DNA from: an uncultured Pseudomonadales bacterium
Lineage (GTDB): Bacteria; Pseudomonadota; Gammaproteobacteria; Pseudomonadales; Cellvibrionaceae
Reading direction: 5' to 3'
Length of the DNA: 64,000 bases
Assembly (NCBI GenBank): GCA_947488935.1
Contig: CANLBN010000003.1
Location: 186,001-250,000, forward strand
Part shown: one piece after another, positions 50,749 through 59,979 of the stretch
Layout: every line of letters starts with the position of its first letter
Numbering within the stretch: position 1 is the stretch's first letter
Notes under the pieces: model-generated
Told to the model about the DNA's origin: nothing
Database searches by the model: none
Seen by the model: the letters and a program-made list of their open reading frames with translations, nothing else
Program-made: the position numbers and the translations under genes

Positions 50749-51596
50749 TGGGCGAGTTCGCGATGTCGACACTGAACATCGTCCAGCGTTTTACTGAAGT
50801 GCGACATCAGTAAGTTACATAAATAAACCGACCGATGTTGGCCTCCTGTGCATCCGATACAAATCGTCATATAGCTTCTATTATTGGCATCATAGGAGGG
50901 TAGCCATCGCTCTAAAAACTCTCGAATGTGATTATACATATCGATAACTTCTTGCTCTTTTTCTAAAAACTTAATAACCCCTTCGTCATTGCCTGTTAAG
51001 GTTCTAAGGCTGATATCCCAATGTGGGTTGGGTAAACATCTGACATCAAATACCAAATCAGAGTCTCTTGGTAGGCCATATTTAAAGCCAAAAGATTGAA
51101 ATAAAACGCTGGTTCCTGAGCTGTAAAAGGCAAATATATTTCGTTTAACGAGATCACGTAAATCATGAAAACCCATATCACTGGTATCAATATTAACGTC
51201 GGCGATATCTATGATGGGTTTTAATAGTAGTTTTTCTTTATCAATGGCTGCTTGTAAGTTTGTATTTTGATTGCTTAACGGGTGTCGCCTACGTGTTTCG
51301 CTAAAGCGCCTTAGTAAAACATTCTCATCGGCATCGAGGAAGATAACGCGGTAATTAAGTGCGGCGACATCGGCATTTTGGATTAGCAGCGGTAGGCTGG
51401 CGATATCTTCTTCGGAGTTACGGGCATCAATACTCACCGCATACTGTTTCTCGTCATCTTGGTTAATGCGTTTGACTAAATTTGGGAGGAGGCTTGCAGG
51501 TAGATTATCAATACAGATAAAACCCATGTCTTCAAGTACGTGTAGAGCGGTACTTTTTCCTGAGCCGGAACTGCCGCTAATAATAATAAGGCGCAT
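50745..51596 (-). CDS. rapZ: RNase adapter protein RapZ
   Basis: A 283-residue protein with a Walker A loop in IISGSSGSGKSTALHVLED near residue 5 and a C-terminal domain with IGCTGGQHRSVYLCNLL near 248. In E. coli RapZ directs RNase E to the GlmZ small RNA and so tunes glucosamine-6-phosphate synthesis. Length matches (284). It lies between ptsN and npr as in E. coli and ends in a 4-base overlap with npr. Confidence 0.97.
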   Translation of the reverse strand: MRLIIISGSSGSGKSTALHVLEDMGFICIDNLPASLLPNLVKRINQDDEKQYAVSIDARNSEEDIASLPLLIQNADVAALNYRVIFLDADENVLLRRFSETRRRHPLSNQNTNLQAAIDKEKLLLKPIIDIADVNIDTSDMGFHDLRDLVKRNIFAFYSSGTSVLFQSFGFKYGLPRDSDLVFDVRCLPNPHWDISLRTLTGNDEGVIKFLEKEQEVIDMYNHIREFLERWLPSYDANNRSYMTICIGCTGGQHRSVYLCNLLMSHFSKTLDDVQCRHRELAQ

Positions 51597-51706
51597 CGTT
51601 CTTGTCTCCAGGAGTGTTAGTCACATGTGACTCGATTATAGGTTGTTGGTAAAAAATTATCACTCAAGCATATCAAAGTAGCGGCAAATAGTTTACGTAC
51701 TTGGCT

Positions 51707-52156
51707 CTATTGACTTGTGGCAATCTCATAGAGCTCTTGTGTACTTTGCGATGCCCGAATGCGTTTTAGGCATTCTTCACTCGAGAATGTCTCGGCAAGT
51801 GCTGCCAGTGTTTTTAAATGATCTTGATGATTGCCCTCGGGTACTACCAAGACAAAAATGATATCAACGGGCTCTTCATCAATCGCATTAAAGTCGATAG
51901 GAGTCTCTAGTGTTACCAATACTCCCATAGTTTGGGTGCAATCTTCGATGCGGCAATGGGGAATAGCAATCCCTTTGCCAATCCCTGTCGACCCTAATCG
52001 CTCTCTTGCAATTAATGCACTAAACACATTGCTTGGGTCAAGGTTTGTATTGTAATCGCATAAATGTGACGCGATGGTCTCTAGTAGTCTCTTTTTACTG
52101 GCACATTGATGTTGAAAAAGTACGCAATCCGGTGATAGCAATGATTTTATATTCAT
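51707..52156 (-). CDS. ptsN: Nitrogen regulatory PTS protein EIIA-Ntr
   Basis: A 149-residue EIIA-type protein with phospho-acceptor H67 in GKGIAIPHCRIED. It is the end of the nitrogen-PTS relay and in E. coli controls potassium transport and other targets. It lies between rpoN and rapZ. The hibernation factor gene hpf, which normally separates rpoN and ptsN in gammaproteobacteria, is absent; the 164-base gap holds a perfect palindrome instead. Confidence 0.97.
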   Translation of the reverse strand: MNIKSLLSPDCVLFQHQCASKKRLLETIASHLCDYNTNLDPSNVFSALIARERLGSTGIGKGIAIPHCRIEDCTQTMGVLVTLETPIDFNAIDEEPVDIIFVLVVPEGNHQDHLKTLAALAETFSSEECLKRIRASQSTQELYEIATSQ

Positions 52157-52192
52157 AAAATAGACGGGGTTAGATAGGGAATCAATGAAAAC

Positions 52193-52215
52193 ATCTTGTT
52201 AGCCAGTAACAAGAT
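52193..52215 (-). terminator. Palindrome between rpoN and ptsN
   Basis: ATCTTGTTA (52193-52201) and TAACAAGAT (52207-52215) are a perfect 9-bp stem with a 5-base loop. On the reverse strand it is followed by GTTTTC, a weak U-run, so it may be a leaky terminator between rpoN and ptsN or an operator. It occupies the place where hpf is usually found. Confidence 0.5.
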
Positions 52216-52320
52216 AAGTTGTATGTATTTTACTGTATTTACGTGGGCTTAACATCTTTAGTATGGGTAAATTTGTCGAAAGAATACGACTCTTTATAAG
52301 TTGCCCACTCTTATATTAGT

Positions 52321-53883
52321 TTAGACCAGTTGTTTGCGCTCATTAGAGGGAGGGATATGCATTGCCTCTCTATATTTAGCGATTGTTCTACGAGCTACTT
52401 GAATACCTTGATCTGCCAGTAGCGCAGTAATCTTACTATCGCTCAATGGTTTTCGTGTGTTTTCAGCGGCAATAAGCTTTTTAATGATAGCTCGAATGGC
52501 AGTAGATGAGCATTCCCCGCCGCCATCGGTACTGACATGGCTAGAAAAGAAGTATTTGAGCTCAAATATACCCTGAGGAGTATGCATATATTTATTGGTT
52601 GTTACACGAGAGATTGTCGACTCATGCATATCGACGACTTCGGCAATATCATGTAAAACCAGGGGTTTCATTGCTTCTTCACCGAAATCAAGAAAGCCCT
52701 GTTGTTTGTCAACGATAGCGCTACCCACTTTTAGTAGTGTCTCGTTGCGACTTTGCAGACTTTTTAAAAACCATCGTGCTTCTTGTAAGTTGTTTTTAAG
52801 ATAGGTGTTGTCGTTACTCGTATCAGCCCGTTTTACCATGGATGCATAGCCAGAATTGATGCGCAATTTTGGTGCAATATCTGGATTTAGCTCAACGACC
52901 CATCTATTTTCGCGTTTACTAACAAAGATATCGGGAACCACGTATTCGGTGGTATCAATGGCGAGGTCGTCCCCAGGACGAGGGTTCATTGTCTGAATAA
53001 GTTGTATCGCTTCCCTTAATTCGGCCTCATTAATTTTTAGCTTTCTCATCAAGGTTTTGTAGTCTTTACTACCGAGTAATAATATATGTTCTTTAACGAT
53101 TACCTTTGCGACCACTAAGTGAGGCGTTTCGAGAGATAGCTGGCTCAACTGGATGTGTAAGCAATCACTAAGGTCCTGGGCCGCAACACCTGGGGGGTCA
53201 AATTGTTGTATGCGGTGTAATACAGCCTCGACTTCGTCAAGCTCTATATCATCTATTTGTCGGGCTAAGCCTTCGTAGATTTCTTGGACAGGCGAAGATA
53301 ACAAGCCGCTTGGTTCAATATCATCAATAATCGTCATTGCGATAACGCGATCTTGATTAGAGAATGGGGTTAAATTTAGCTGCCACAGCAAATGATCTTG
53401 TAGGGTTTCTGTACTCCCACGGCGGCTTTCAAAGCTGTTTTCATCATCTTCATTACTAGCAGGGCCTACGGGTGTTGTACTTTGATATACATCATCCCAG
53501 CTAGTATCAACGGGCAGGTCTTCGGGGATTTCTTGAGACCACTCCTCTGTGCTTGTTGAGTCGTCAGCGGTGGTGCTTGACTCGCTAGGCTGATCGGCAG
53601 TTGTTGTTTGCGAATCACTATTTTGTTTGTCGATCGAGGATGGGGAGTCGTTAGTGGGTGCAGCATCGCTTTGGCTATTTTCAAATACAGCCGTCTCTTC
53701 AATGGTATTACCGTCTTTATCGGTATTTTCGTCACCGACCTCAAGCATTGGGTTGGAATCGAGGGCTTCTTGAATTTCGTTCTGTAAGTCGAGTGTTGAG
53801 AGTTGCAATAAACGTATTGCTTGTTGCAACTGTGGGGTCATCGTAAGGCTTTGACCCATTCTTAGTTGTAGTGATTGCTTCAT
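52321..53883 (-). CDS. rpoN: RNA polymerase sigma-54 factor RpoN
   Basis: A 520-residue sigma-54. The Q-rich activator-interacting region is at the N-terminus ([20 protein letters not shown]). A long acidic, Ser/Thr-rich linker (region II, about 45-135) follows, then the core-binding domain, a helix-turn-helix, and the RpoN box [12 protein letters not shown] near residue 500 that reads the -24 element. Somewhat longer than E. coli (477), mostly from the linker. It lies after lptB, as usual. Confidence 0.97.
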   Translation of the reverse strand: MKQSLQLRMGQSLTMTPQLQQAIRLLQLSTLDLQNEIQEALDSNPMLEVGDENTDKDGNTIEETAVFENSQSDAAPTNDSPSSIDKQNSDSQTTTADQPSESSTTADDSTSTEEWSQEIPEDLPVDTSWDDVYQSTTPVGPASNEDDENSFESRRGSTETLQDHLLWQLNLTPFSNQDRVIAMTIIDDIEPSGLLSSPVQEIYEGLARQIDDIELDEVEAVLHRIQQFDPPGVAAQDLSDCLHIQLSQLSLETPHLVVAKVIVKEHILLLGSKDYKTLMRKLKINEAELREAIQLIQTMNPRPGDDLAIDTTEYVVPDIFVSKRENRWVVELNPDIAPKLRINSGYASMVKRADTSNDNTYLKNNLQEARWFLKSLQSRNETLLKVGSAIVDKQQGFLDFGEEAMKPLVLHDIAEVVDMHESTISRVTTNKYMHTPQGIFELKYFFSSHVSTDGGGECSSTAIRAIIKKLIAAENTRKPLSDSKITALLADQGIQVARRTIAKYREAMHIPPSNERKQLV

Positions 53884-54048
53884 TCGGTGCCACTCTACCT
53901 AAAAACTTTGAATACTAATTTTAGTCATCAGGGGCTGTTGGTGCAAGACAAATAAAGCAAATTTTATGCCTGAAAAATGTCTATTAGTCTTTGGTTTAAT
54001 AGAAGGGTAGTATTGGAAGGCTAGTCAGGTAATAACTAGTGGGGCAAT

Positions 54049-54774
54049 TTAGAGTGTAAATTGCTGGCCCAAGTATACATCTCGAACAGCTTGATTGCTT
54101 AAAATCTCCTCTGAGTTGCCTTCTGCAATGATATGGCCCTCACTGACTATGTAGGCTACCTCACAAATGGTCAGGGTTTCACGTACATTGTGGTCAGTAA
54201 TCAATACGCCGATCCCACGGTTTTTTAGGTGTGTAATAATCTGCTTAATATCATTGACTGATATAGGGTCAACACCGGCGAAAGGTTCATCGAGTAGGAT
54301 AAAAGTAGGTTCTGTCGCAAGGGCTCTGGCAATTTCTACGCGTCGGCGTTCGCCACCGGATAAAGACATTCCCAGGGAGTCTCTAATGTGGGTAATATTA
54401 AATTCTCGTAGTAGAGACTCCAGCTTACGGAGACGTTGTTTACGGGATAATTTTTTTCGGGTCTCTAAAATGGCCAAAATATTATTAGATACGGTGAGCT
54501 TTCTAAAAACAGAGGCTTCTTGTGGTAGATAGCCGATACCTGCCCGGGCACGCCCATGAATAGGTAGCGAGGTAATATCGCGTTTATCGATGGCAACTTT
54601 GCCATTGTCGGCATTCACTAGGCCTGCGATCATATAAAAGCACGTTGTTTTACCTGCACCATTGGGTCCAAGCAGGCCAACAATTTGGCCACTTTTAACA
54701 GATATAGAAACATCGATAACAACAGGTCTTTTGTTATAGGTTTTGGCAAGGTGGCTTGCGGTTAATGTCGACAT
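54049..54774 (-). CDS. lptB: LPS export ABC transporter ATPase LptB
   Basis: A 241-residue ATPase powering LPS extraction with LptFG. Walker A is [16 protein letters not shown] near residue 34, the signature is [15 protein letters not shown] near 139 and Walker B is [13 protein letters not shown] near 158. Length matches E. coli (241). It follows lptA by 15 bases. lptF and lptG are not in the window, as usual. Confidence 0.98.
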   Translation of the reverse strand: MSTLTASHLAKTYNKRPVVIDVSISVKSGQIVGLLGPNGAGKTTCFYMIAGLVNADNGKVAIDKRDITSLPIHGRARAGIGYLPQEASVFRKLTVSNNILAILETRKKLSRKQRLRKLESLLREFNITHIRDSLGMSLSGGERRRVEIARALATEPTFILLDEPFAGVDPISVNDIKQIITHLKNRGIGVLITDHNVRETLTICEVAYIVSEGHIIAEGNSEEILSNQAVRDVYLGQQFTL

Positions 54775-54789
54775 AGTTTATTGATCGTT

Positions 54790-55287
54790 TTATTTTTTGG
54801 TTTTAGCGGGTTGAATAACGACGGTTACACCACCATCAGCTTTGGCTTTAGCGCCATTAATATCGTAATTTATGACTTGCCCTTTGATATTTGAACCGTC
54901 TTGATCAAGAGAGGCATTATCAGTTAGCGTGATTTTTTCTTCGACGATAAGGTAATCAATCGTATTTGCTTTGGCGACAATATCTTTTTCTGTAGGCTTA
55001 GGTTGCTGTTTAAGGCGGGCAGGTTTGCCTATAGCAACTATTTTGGTTGCCTGTTCATTGACCACAAAAATAGTGACTTTATCGGCCAATATATTTAAGG
55101 AGCCCTGAGTAATAGAGACATTGCCACTATAAATAGTCGTGCCTAATTTATCGTCTTTTATAGCAGAGTCTGCGATGATTTGGATAGGTTGGTTGCTATC
55201 TTCGGGTAGTGCGAGAGCTATAAAACTATGGAGCGATAATAAGCTGGCCAGTAAAAATGTCGCGATATTTTTGGAATACATTTTCAT
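54790..55287 (-). CDS. lptA: LPS transport periplasmic protein LptA
   Basis: A 165-residue periplasmic beta-jellyroll protein forming the LPS bridge. A signal peptide covers about residues 1-27 (TFLLASLLSLHSFIALA), followed by the OstA-like repeats with IYSGNVSITQGSLNILADKV. I chose ATG at 55287, which gives a normal signal peptide and has AAAGAG upstream; an in-frame ATG at 55320 adds 11 residues but has no ribosome binding site. It lies between lptC and lptB. Confidence 0.93.
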   Translation of the reverse strand: MKMYSKNIATFLLASLLSLHSFIALALPEDSNQPIQIIADSAIKDDKLGTTIYSGNVSITQGSLNILADKVTIFVVNEQATKIVAIGKPARLKQQPKPTEKDIVAKANTIDYLIVEEKITLTDNASLDQDGSNIKGQVINYDINGAKAKADGGVTVVIQPAKTKK

Positions 55288-55331
55288 CGATAAATACTCT
55301 TTATACTTTATTGGTGCCATAAAATTAACTG

Positions 55332-55982
55332 TTAACGTGGAGTATATTGACTATTAACCTTGGACAGCAGTTCAATGCGTTTTTCATTAAAAAAGATTTT
55401 CATGCCTGTAGCGCTAGTCGTGCCCTCGGTATCGGTGATAATAACAGGTTTGTCCGTTTGCGCGTACCGACGACTGGGTTCTAGATAAAGTATTGATGTT
55501 CTCAGTTGGCTTGGGTCACCGTTTTCGTCAATTTGGGTGACAATAACATTACCCTTTAAAGTGAGCTTATCGTTATTATCAAAACCCTCAGCAATATCGG
55601 CGGATACGGTGGATACAACCATGGGTGAGGCAGCATTACTTTTTAATTTTTCTATGACTAAAGGGCCATTCGATTCGGTTTCATCGTCGTAAATTGTTAA
55701 AAAAGGCTGGTCGATGATTAGGTTGGGTGTAGTAATGGCGTCAACGTCAAATTGGCGAATAATATCGGCTGTTAAGGTGTAGTCTAATAAACCATATTTG
55801 TTAAATTGCTGGGTGCGTGTATTATTTAAATAGCTAGTAGGGACGCTTGCGAGTACAGGCTTCTCACCTAAAATATTACTGAGTTGCTTTTTAAAAAACT
55901 CTTTAGAAGAAAGCTGCCACAAGATTATTGCTACAGCTATAAGAAAGAGACAGGCGAAAACGAATTTTTTAGATTTAGTCAT
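55332..55982 (-). CDS. lptC: LPS export inner-membrane protein LptC
   Basis: A 216-residue bitopic protein with one N-terminal helix (about 7-24) and a periplasmic jellyroll that takes LPS from LptBFG and passes it to LptA. Family features are YTLTADIIRQFDVDAITTPNL near residue 67 and the final KMIFFNEKRIELLSKV-like strand (KIFFNEKRIELLSKV). Slightly longer than E. coli LptC (191). The gene order kdsC-lptC-lptA-lptB is standard. Confidence 0.93.
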   Translation of the reverse strand: MTKSKKFVFACLFLIAVAIILWQLSSKEFFKKQLSNILGEKPVLASVPTSYLNNTRTQQFNKYGLLDYTLTADIIRQFDVDAITTPNLIIDQPFLTIYDDETESNGPLVIEKLKSNAASPMVVSTVSADIAEGFDNNDKLTLKGNVIVTQIDENGDPSQLRTSILYLEPSRRYAQTDKPVIITDTEGTTSATGMKIFFNEKRIELLSKVNSQYTPR

Positions 55983-56020
55983 TATAAAAATTATAGTGGC
56001 TTTGTATTTGTAGCAAACCC

Positions 56021-56560
56021 TTATAAGTAAGGAGCTATCGATTGATCGAATGTTTCTTGGGCTAACATAATTAGATCGCAGGCTTCTCTTACCGCGCCTT
56101 CCCCTCCCTTAAGTTGGCTTACCCAGTGAGCATGTTTTTTGACAAGCCAGTGAGCGTTATTGACGCTTAAGCCAAGCCCTAAAGATCTTATCAATGGTAG
56201 GTCAGGGTGGTCATCACCCATATGGGCAATTTCTTCTAATGCAAAATCATGCTTTTGTCTGATTTCTTCTAGTGCTGCAAGTTTATCTTCTCGGCCTTGG
56301 ATTAAAATGGAAATCCCCAGAGAAGCGGCTCTTGTTTCGACAATATGGCTTGTTCTACCGGTAATAATGGCAACTTGTACCCCACTTTTTTGCAAGGCTT
56401 TGATGCCATGGCCATCAAGAGAGTTAAAGGCTTTTATTTCTTCGCCAGCGTTTGTAAAAAAGAGCTGTCCATTACTGAGTACGCCATCGACGTCAAGAAT
56501 CAGTAATTTAATCTTACGAGCGCGCTCGATAATAGCATTATCTATATCGGTTAATTTCAT
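56021..56560 (-). CDS. kdsC: 3-deoxy-D-manno-octulosonate 8-phosphate phosphatase KdsC
   Basis: A 179-residue HAD-family phosphatase that gives free Kdo for LPS. The nucleophile motif is LLILDVDGVLSNGQLFF near residue 22, the second motif VAIITGRTSH near 63, and motif III/IV includes MGDDHPDLPLIRS near 114. ATG at 56560 fits the family length; the open frame continues to a TTG at 56593 that adds 11 unconserved residues. It follows kdsD. Confidence 0.95.
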   Translation of the reverse strand: MKLTDIDNAIIERARKIKLLILDVDGVLSNGQLFFTNAGEEIKAFNSLDGHGIKALQKSGVQVAIITGRTSHIVETRAASLGISILIQGREDKLAALEEIRQKHDFALEEIAHMGDDHPDLPLIRSLGLGLSVNNAHWLVKKHAHWVSQLKGGEGAVREACDLIMLAQETFDQSIAPYL

Positions 56561-56607
56561 AGTGTTAGACGACGTGTAGTGATGTATGGGCAATATGTGA
56601 CATATGA

Positions 56608-57621
56608 CTAAAAGATACCTGCGCGCAGAATATCGTGCATATGGATAACACCGATAGGTTGTTGGTCTTCGTTGGCGACAATCAATGCAGTAATTGATTG
56701 CCGCTCCATTAGGCCAACAGCCTCTGCTGCTAACATATTGGCACTAATCGTAGTTGGGTCGGCTGACATAACATCTTTGATTAGGGCGTGGTTAATATCA
56801 ATGTTTTTGTCAATCGCACGCCGTAAATCACCATCGGTAAATACACCGGTTAATTTTTGCTCGTCATTAATGACTGTGGTAATCCCTAGTCCTTTTTGGG
56901 TCATTTCTATTAATGTTTGCGGCAAGGAAGTGCTTTCAGAAACCGTGGGTAAATCTTTATCGCCATGCATAAGGTCACCTACTTTTAATAATAGGCGTCG
57001 ACCTAGTGCACCACCTGGGTGAGAAAAGGCAAAGTCTTCTGGTGTAAATCCTCGTGCTTCCAGTAAAGCTACTGCTAATGCATCCCCCATTACTAGTGTT
57101 ACTGTGGTGCTAGAGGTAGGTGCCAAGTCTAAAGGGCAAGCTTCGCTTTTAACGCTAATATCTAAGTTAACATCAGCCTGCTGCGCTAATGGTGAGGTTT
57201 GTTCACCTGTCATGCTGATGAGAGGTATACCAAGACGTTTGATCGTCGGTAATAAGGTGAGAACCTCCGCAGAACTACCGGAATTAGAGATGGCGATAAT
57301 CACGTCATTGGTGGTTATCATACCCAAATCGCCGTGGCTCGCCTCGCCTGGGTGCACAAAAAAAGAGGGGGTGCCTGTACTTGCTAGGGTTGCGGCTATT
57401 TTTTTTCCGATGTGACCGGATTTTCCCATTCCAGTGACAATCGTACGTCCTTTACATTCAAACACCAGATGGCAGGCATGGACAAAATCTTGGTTAATTC
57501 TATCGTTAAGTGCATTAACAGCGTCGATTTCCAATGCAATAGTGCGCTTACCCACTTGGATAAAAGTATTATCATGGTCTTTAGTCGTCGTGCTTTGTGA
57601 TGAAGATACTATTTGTGTCAT
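56608..57621 (-). CDS. kdsD: D-arabinose-5-phosphate isomerase KdsD
   Basis: A 337-residue enzyme making arabinose-5-phosphate for Kdo synthesis. The SIS sugar isomerase domain (about 40-175) includes TGMGKSGHIGKKIAATLAST and PGEASHGDLGMIT. Two CBS domains follow at about 210-337, ending in GVIHMHDILRAGIF. Length is typical (328 in E. coli). It lies between yrbG and kdsC, as in E. coli. Confidence 0.97.
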   Translation of the reverse strand: MTQIVSSSQSTTTKDHDNTFIQVGKRTIALEIDAVNALNDRINQDFVHACHLVFECKGRTIVTGMGKSGHIGKKIAATLASTGTPSFFVHPGEASHGDLGMITTNDVIIAISNSGSSAEVLTLLPTIKRLGIPLISMTGEQTSPLAQQADVNLDISVKSEACPLDLAPTSSTTVTLVMGDALAVALLEARGFTPEDFAFSHPGGALGRRLLLKVGDLMHGDKDLPTVSESTSLPQTLIEMTQKGLGITTVINDEQKLTGVFTDGDLRRAIDKNIDINHALIKDVMSADPTTISANMLAAEAVGLMERQSITALIVANEDQQPIGVIHMHDILRAGIF

Positions 57622-57638
57622 ATGAGCTGGTTTGTACT

Positions 57639-58592
57639 CTAGAACAATAAAACGTAATAAGAAGCATACAATAGTAACAAAGCAATACCTACTAGTCTGC
57701 CTAATTGACCATGGCTTTTATTTCTTAAATAGCTAAACAACATAGCGCCACCCAAAAATAAGGTAATAATTGTCATTGCAGTAAAGTCGCGGCTAAATAC
57801 CTCAGCTTCCATCGCAATAGGTTTGATGATGGGAGCAATGCCCATTACTAATAACAGGTTAAAAATATTTGAGCCAATAACGTTGCCAATAGCAATATCG
57901 TGATGACCTTTTAATGCACTCATCACCGAGGCTGCAAGCTCGGGTAAGCTAGTACCCACTGCCACTACAGTTAAGCCAATAATCAGAGGGCTTACACCGA
58001 ATTGCATGGCGACATCCTTTGCTCCCCATACTAGGGTTTCGGCACTTGTGATAAGTAGTATAAGGCCAATGACAAACCATAAAATACCCATGTTCAATGA
58101 GGTGGTTTCTGGAAGTTCTTCCTCTTCTTCTGGGTGTTGTTTTTTAGAATAAGCTATCCAAAATAGTAGCGGTAATAATAGGCTAACAAGAATAAGGCCT
58201 TCGATTAAAGATAGCTGGCTATCAAATAGAAAAATACCTGCGAGCCCAAATACCGCTAGCATGATAAGAAATTCTTGCTTAAGAATATGTGCTTTTATAG
58301 GAAGCGGTGCGATTAATGCTGTGACACCCAATACGAGCCCGATATTAGCAAGATTGGAACCTATCGCATTACCAATTGCCAAATCCCCAGAGTCTTTGAG
58401 TGAAGAACTGATAGATACAACGACCTCGGGAGCAGAGGTGCCAAATGCAACAACGGTTAGTCCGATGATTAACTTGGGTATGCCAAATCGGCTGGCTATT
58501 GTTGCGCTTCCCTCGACAAATTTGTCTGCGCTCCAAATAAGGCCCATAAAACCTAATAGTATAGCTAACCAAGGAAGGAGTGTATCGAGCAT
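57639..58592 (-). CDS. yrbG: Calcium/sodium antiporter, YrbG family
   Basis: A 317-residue CaCA-family exchanger with about ten membrane helices. The two alpha repeats are VVAFGTSAPEVVVSISSSL with AIGNAIGSNLANIGLVLG near residue 48-93, and VVAVGTSLPELAASVMSAL with AIGNVIGSNIFNLLLVMG near 206-252. It heads the kdsD-kdsC-lptCAB-rpoN run, the same order as in E. coli. Opposite it in E. coli lie mlaFEDCB; here only mlaC is found. Confidence 0.94.
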   Translation of the reverse strand: MLDTLLPWLAILLGFMGLIWSADKFVEGSATIASRFGIPKLIIGLTVVAFGTSAPEVVVSISSSLKDSGDLAIGNAIGSNLANIGLVLGVTALIAPLPIKAHILKQEFLIMLAVFGLAGIFLFDSQLSLIEGLILVSLLLPLLFWIAYSKKQHPEEEEELPETTSLNMGILWFVIGLILLITSAETLVWGAKDVAMQFGVSPLIIGLTVVAVGTSLPELAASVMSALKGHHDIAIGNVIGSNIFNLLLVMGIAPIIKPIAMEAEVFSRDFTAMTIITLFLGGAMLFSYLRNKSHGQLGRLVGIALLLLYASYYVLLF

Positions 58593-58904
58593 AGGTTTCA
58601 GTCTCTGTTCAGTTTTTTGCGTTTAGGCTATTGGTATAAGTAACGGTTGATATTTACAAGTAATTGGTTTTTTAGTAAATATTAACATGTAAGCGCAGGG
58701 GGGCAGATGGTATAGTGTGCAGCCCAAGCTGTCAGTAAAAAATGCTAAGCCGAGGCGAATTTTGGAAATAATTTTTGGTTTAGTGGATATAGTGGTTAGA
58801 ACGCAGGTGTCGAGTCCACTTGTTTAATGGGGGCTTTTTAACGTTTTTATAAGCGTTGATGACATAAACGTTACTAAATAAAGTGATAGGTAAGGTATAT
58901 AGAA
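58593..58904. other. Divergent region between yrbG and mlaC
   Basis: These 312 bases hold no gene I can support. A TATAGT (about 58711) may be a -10 on the forward strand. The stretch 58782-58820 has AGTGGA/TCCACT at its ends and reads loosely like pieces of a tRNA D arm and T arm, but does not fold as a tRNA. I list it only as a curiosity. Confidence 0.45.
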
Positions 58905-59534
58905 ATGATTCGTAAACAATCAATTGCGTATTTTGTTGCACTATGTTTTTTTTGTATGTCTCCATGGGTGGCAGCAAAAGTAAATGTTGTTGAGGTGACC
59001 TTTGATTCCGTTCCGCATAAAATCGTCCAAGATACCACTCAGCGCGTTCTCGAGGCCGTTAATAGCGGTTTAGATCCGGTAAAACAGCCCGAGGTATTTA
59101 TTAGTGAATTATCTAAAATTTTGGACCCTGTTATCGCTTTTAACTTTATTGCACGTGGGGTAATGGGTAGTTACGCAAAGCAGGCCTCTAAAGAGGAAGT
59201 GGCACAGTTTGCAGAGTCATTTAGAGTAGGGCTTGTAAATACTTACGGAAAAGGCATCTCTAACTTTGGTGATTTAGAAATATCCGTGGTATCACCTAAA
59301 GAGGCAATTGGTGATAAGCGCCGCACCGTTGTTATTCAAGAGATCCGCGGTGCAAATAGCACGAATCAAATATCTTATTCAATGGCTAAAAACAAAAAGG
59401 GCCAATGGAAAATGATTAATGTTGTACTCAATGGCATCAATTTGGGCCAAACATTTCGTGGCCAGTTTTCTGCAGAGGTAAGAAAAAACAAAGGTGATCT
59501 CGCTAAAACGATCAAAGAGTGGGGACAGCGCTAG
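58905..59534 (+). CDS. mlaC: Phospholipid-binding periplasmic protein MlaC
   Basis: A 209-residue periplasmic protein with a signal peptide (residues about 1-24, ending WVAAKV). The MlaC/Tgt2 fold follows, with LDPVIAFNFIARGVMGSYAKQAS near residue 70 and GQWKMINVVLNGINLGQTFRGQF near 165. MlaC ferries phospholipids between the outer-membrane MlaA complex and the inner-membrane MlaFEDB transporter. None of mlaF, mlaE, mlaD or mlaB is next to it, which is unusual. A strong terminator follows, so it is a single-gene unit. Confidence 0.88.
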   Translation: MIRKQSIAYFVALCFFCMSPWVAAKVNVVEVTFDSVPHKIVQDTTQRVLEAVNSGLDPVKQPEVFISELSKILDPVIAFNFIARGVMGSYAKQASKEEVAQFAESFRVGLVNTYGKGISNFGDLEISVVSPKEAIGDKRRTVVIQEIRGANSTNQISYSMAKNKKGQWKMINVVLNGINLGQTFRGQFSAEVRKNKGDLAKTIKEWGQR

Positions 59535-59547
59535 ACATTGATTTATT

Positions 59548-59580
59548 AACACTGGCCAACGCCTGTTTTGGCCAGTGTTT
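59548..59580 (+). terminator. Intrinsic terminator after mlaC
   Basis: AACACTGGCCAA (59548-59559) and TTGGCCAGTGTT (59568-59579) form a perfect 12-bp stem with an 8-base loop, followed by TTTCCTCTCTT. It ends mlaC 14 bases after its stop. Confidence 0.8.
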
Positions 59581-59664
59581 CCTCTCTTACTCCTATCATT
59601 AACCTGTTGATTGCCTTTCTCTTAGTTAGTATCAAAATCAAATTACTTATTTATTTAATAAACT

Positions 59665-59979
59665 ATGTATAAATTAGTGTTTTTTGTACCTGAGTCGCAC
59701 CTTGAGGCCGTTAAAACAGCTGTTTTTCAAGAGGGGGCGGGTCAAATCGGCGATTATGCCGAGTGCTGCTGGCAGACTCTAGGGCAGGGTCAGTTTATGC
59801 CTCTGCAGGGGAGTAAGCCTTTTGTAGGGCAGCAAGAGCGTTTAGCCGTGATTGATGAGTATAAAGTAGAAATGGTTTGCTCTGATGAGCGTATAAAAGA
59901 GGTAGTCACGGCGCTTAAAGCCGCGCATCCCTTTGAAGAACCTGCTTATGAAGTTTATAAACTCATTGACCTTGCTTAG
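59665..59979 (+). CDS. YqfO/NIF3-like C-terminal domain protein
   Basis: A 104-residue stand-alone version of the domain inserted in YqfO/NIF3 proteins, related in fold to the CutA/PII class. Family features are MYKLVFFVPESHLEAVKTAVF at the start, AGQIGDYAECCWQTLGQGQF, and AHPFEEPAYEVYKL at the end. The role is unknown. Its 3' end overlaps the convergent NUDIX gene by 17 bases. Confidence 0.85.
   Translation: MYKLVFFVPESHLEAVKTAVFQEGAGQIGDYAECCWQTLGQGQFMPLQGSKPFVGQQERLAVIDEYKVEMVCSDERIKEVVTALKAAHPFEEPAYEVYKLIDLA

Noticed and set aside
53466..53883. Ser/Thr/Asp-rich segment of RpoN considered as a sign of gene fusion or insertion
   Set aside because: Region II of sigma-54 is naturally variable and acidic; both flanking domains are in frame and complete.
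58782..58820. tRNA-like stretch before mlaC (D-arm-like TAGTGGTTAGAA, T-arm-like TCGAGTCCAC)
   Set aside because: Only about 40 bases, no acceptor stem of proper length, no anticodon arm. Could be chance or a worn tRNA scrap; not enough to call.
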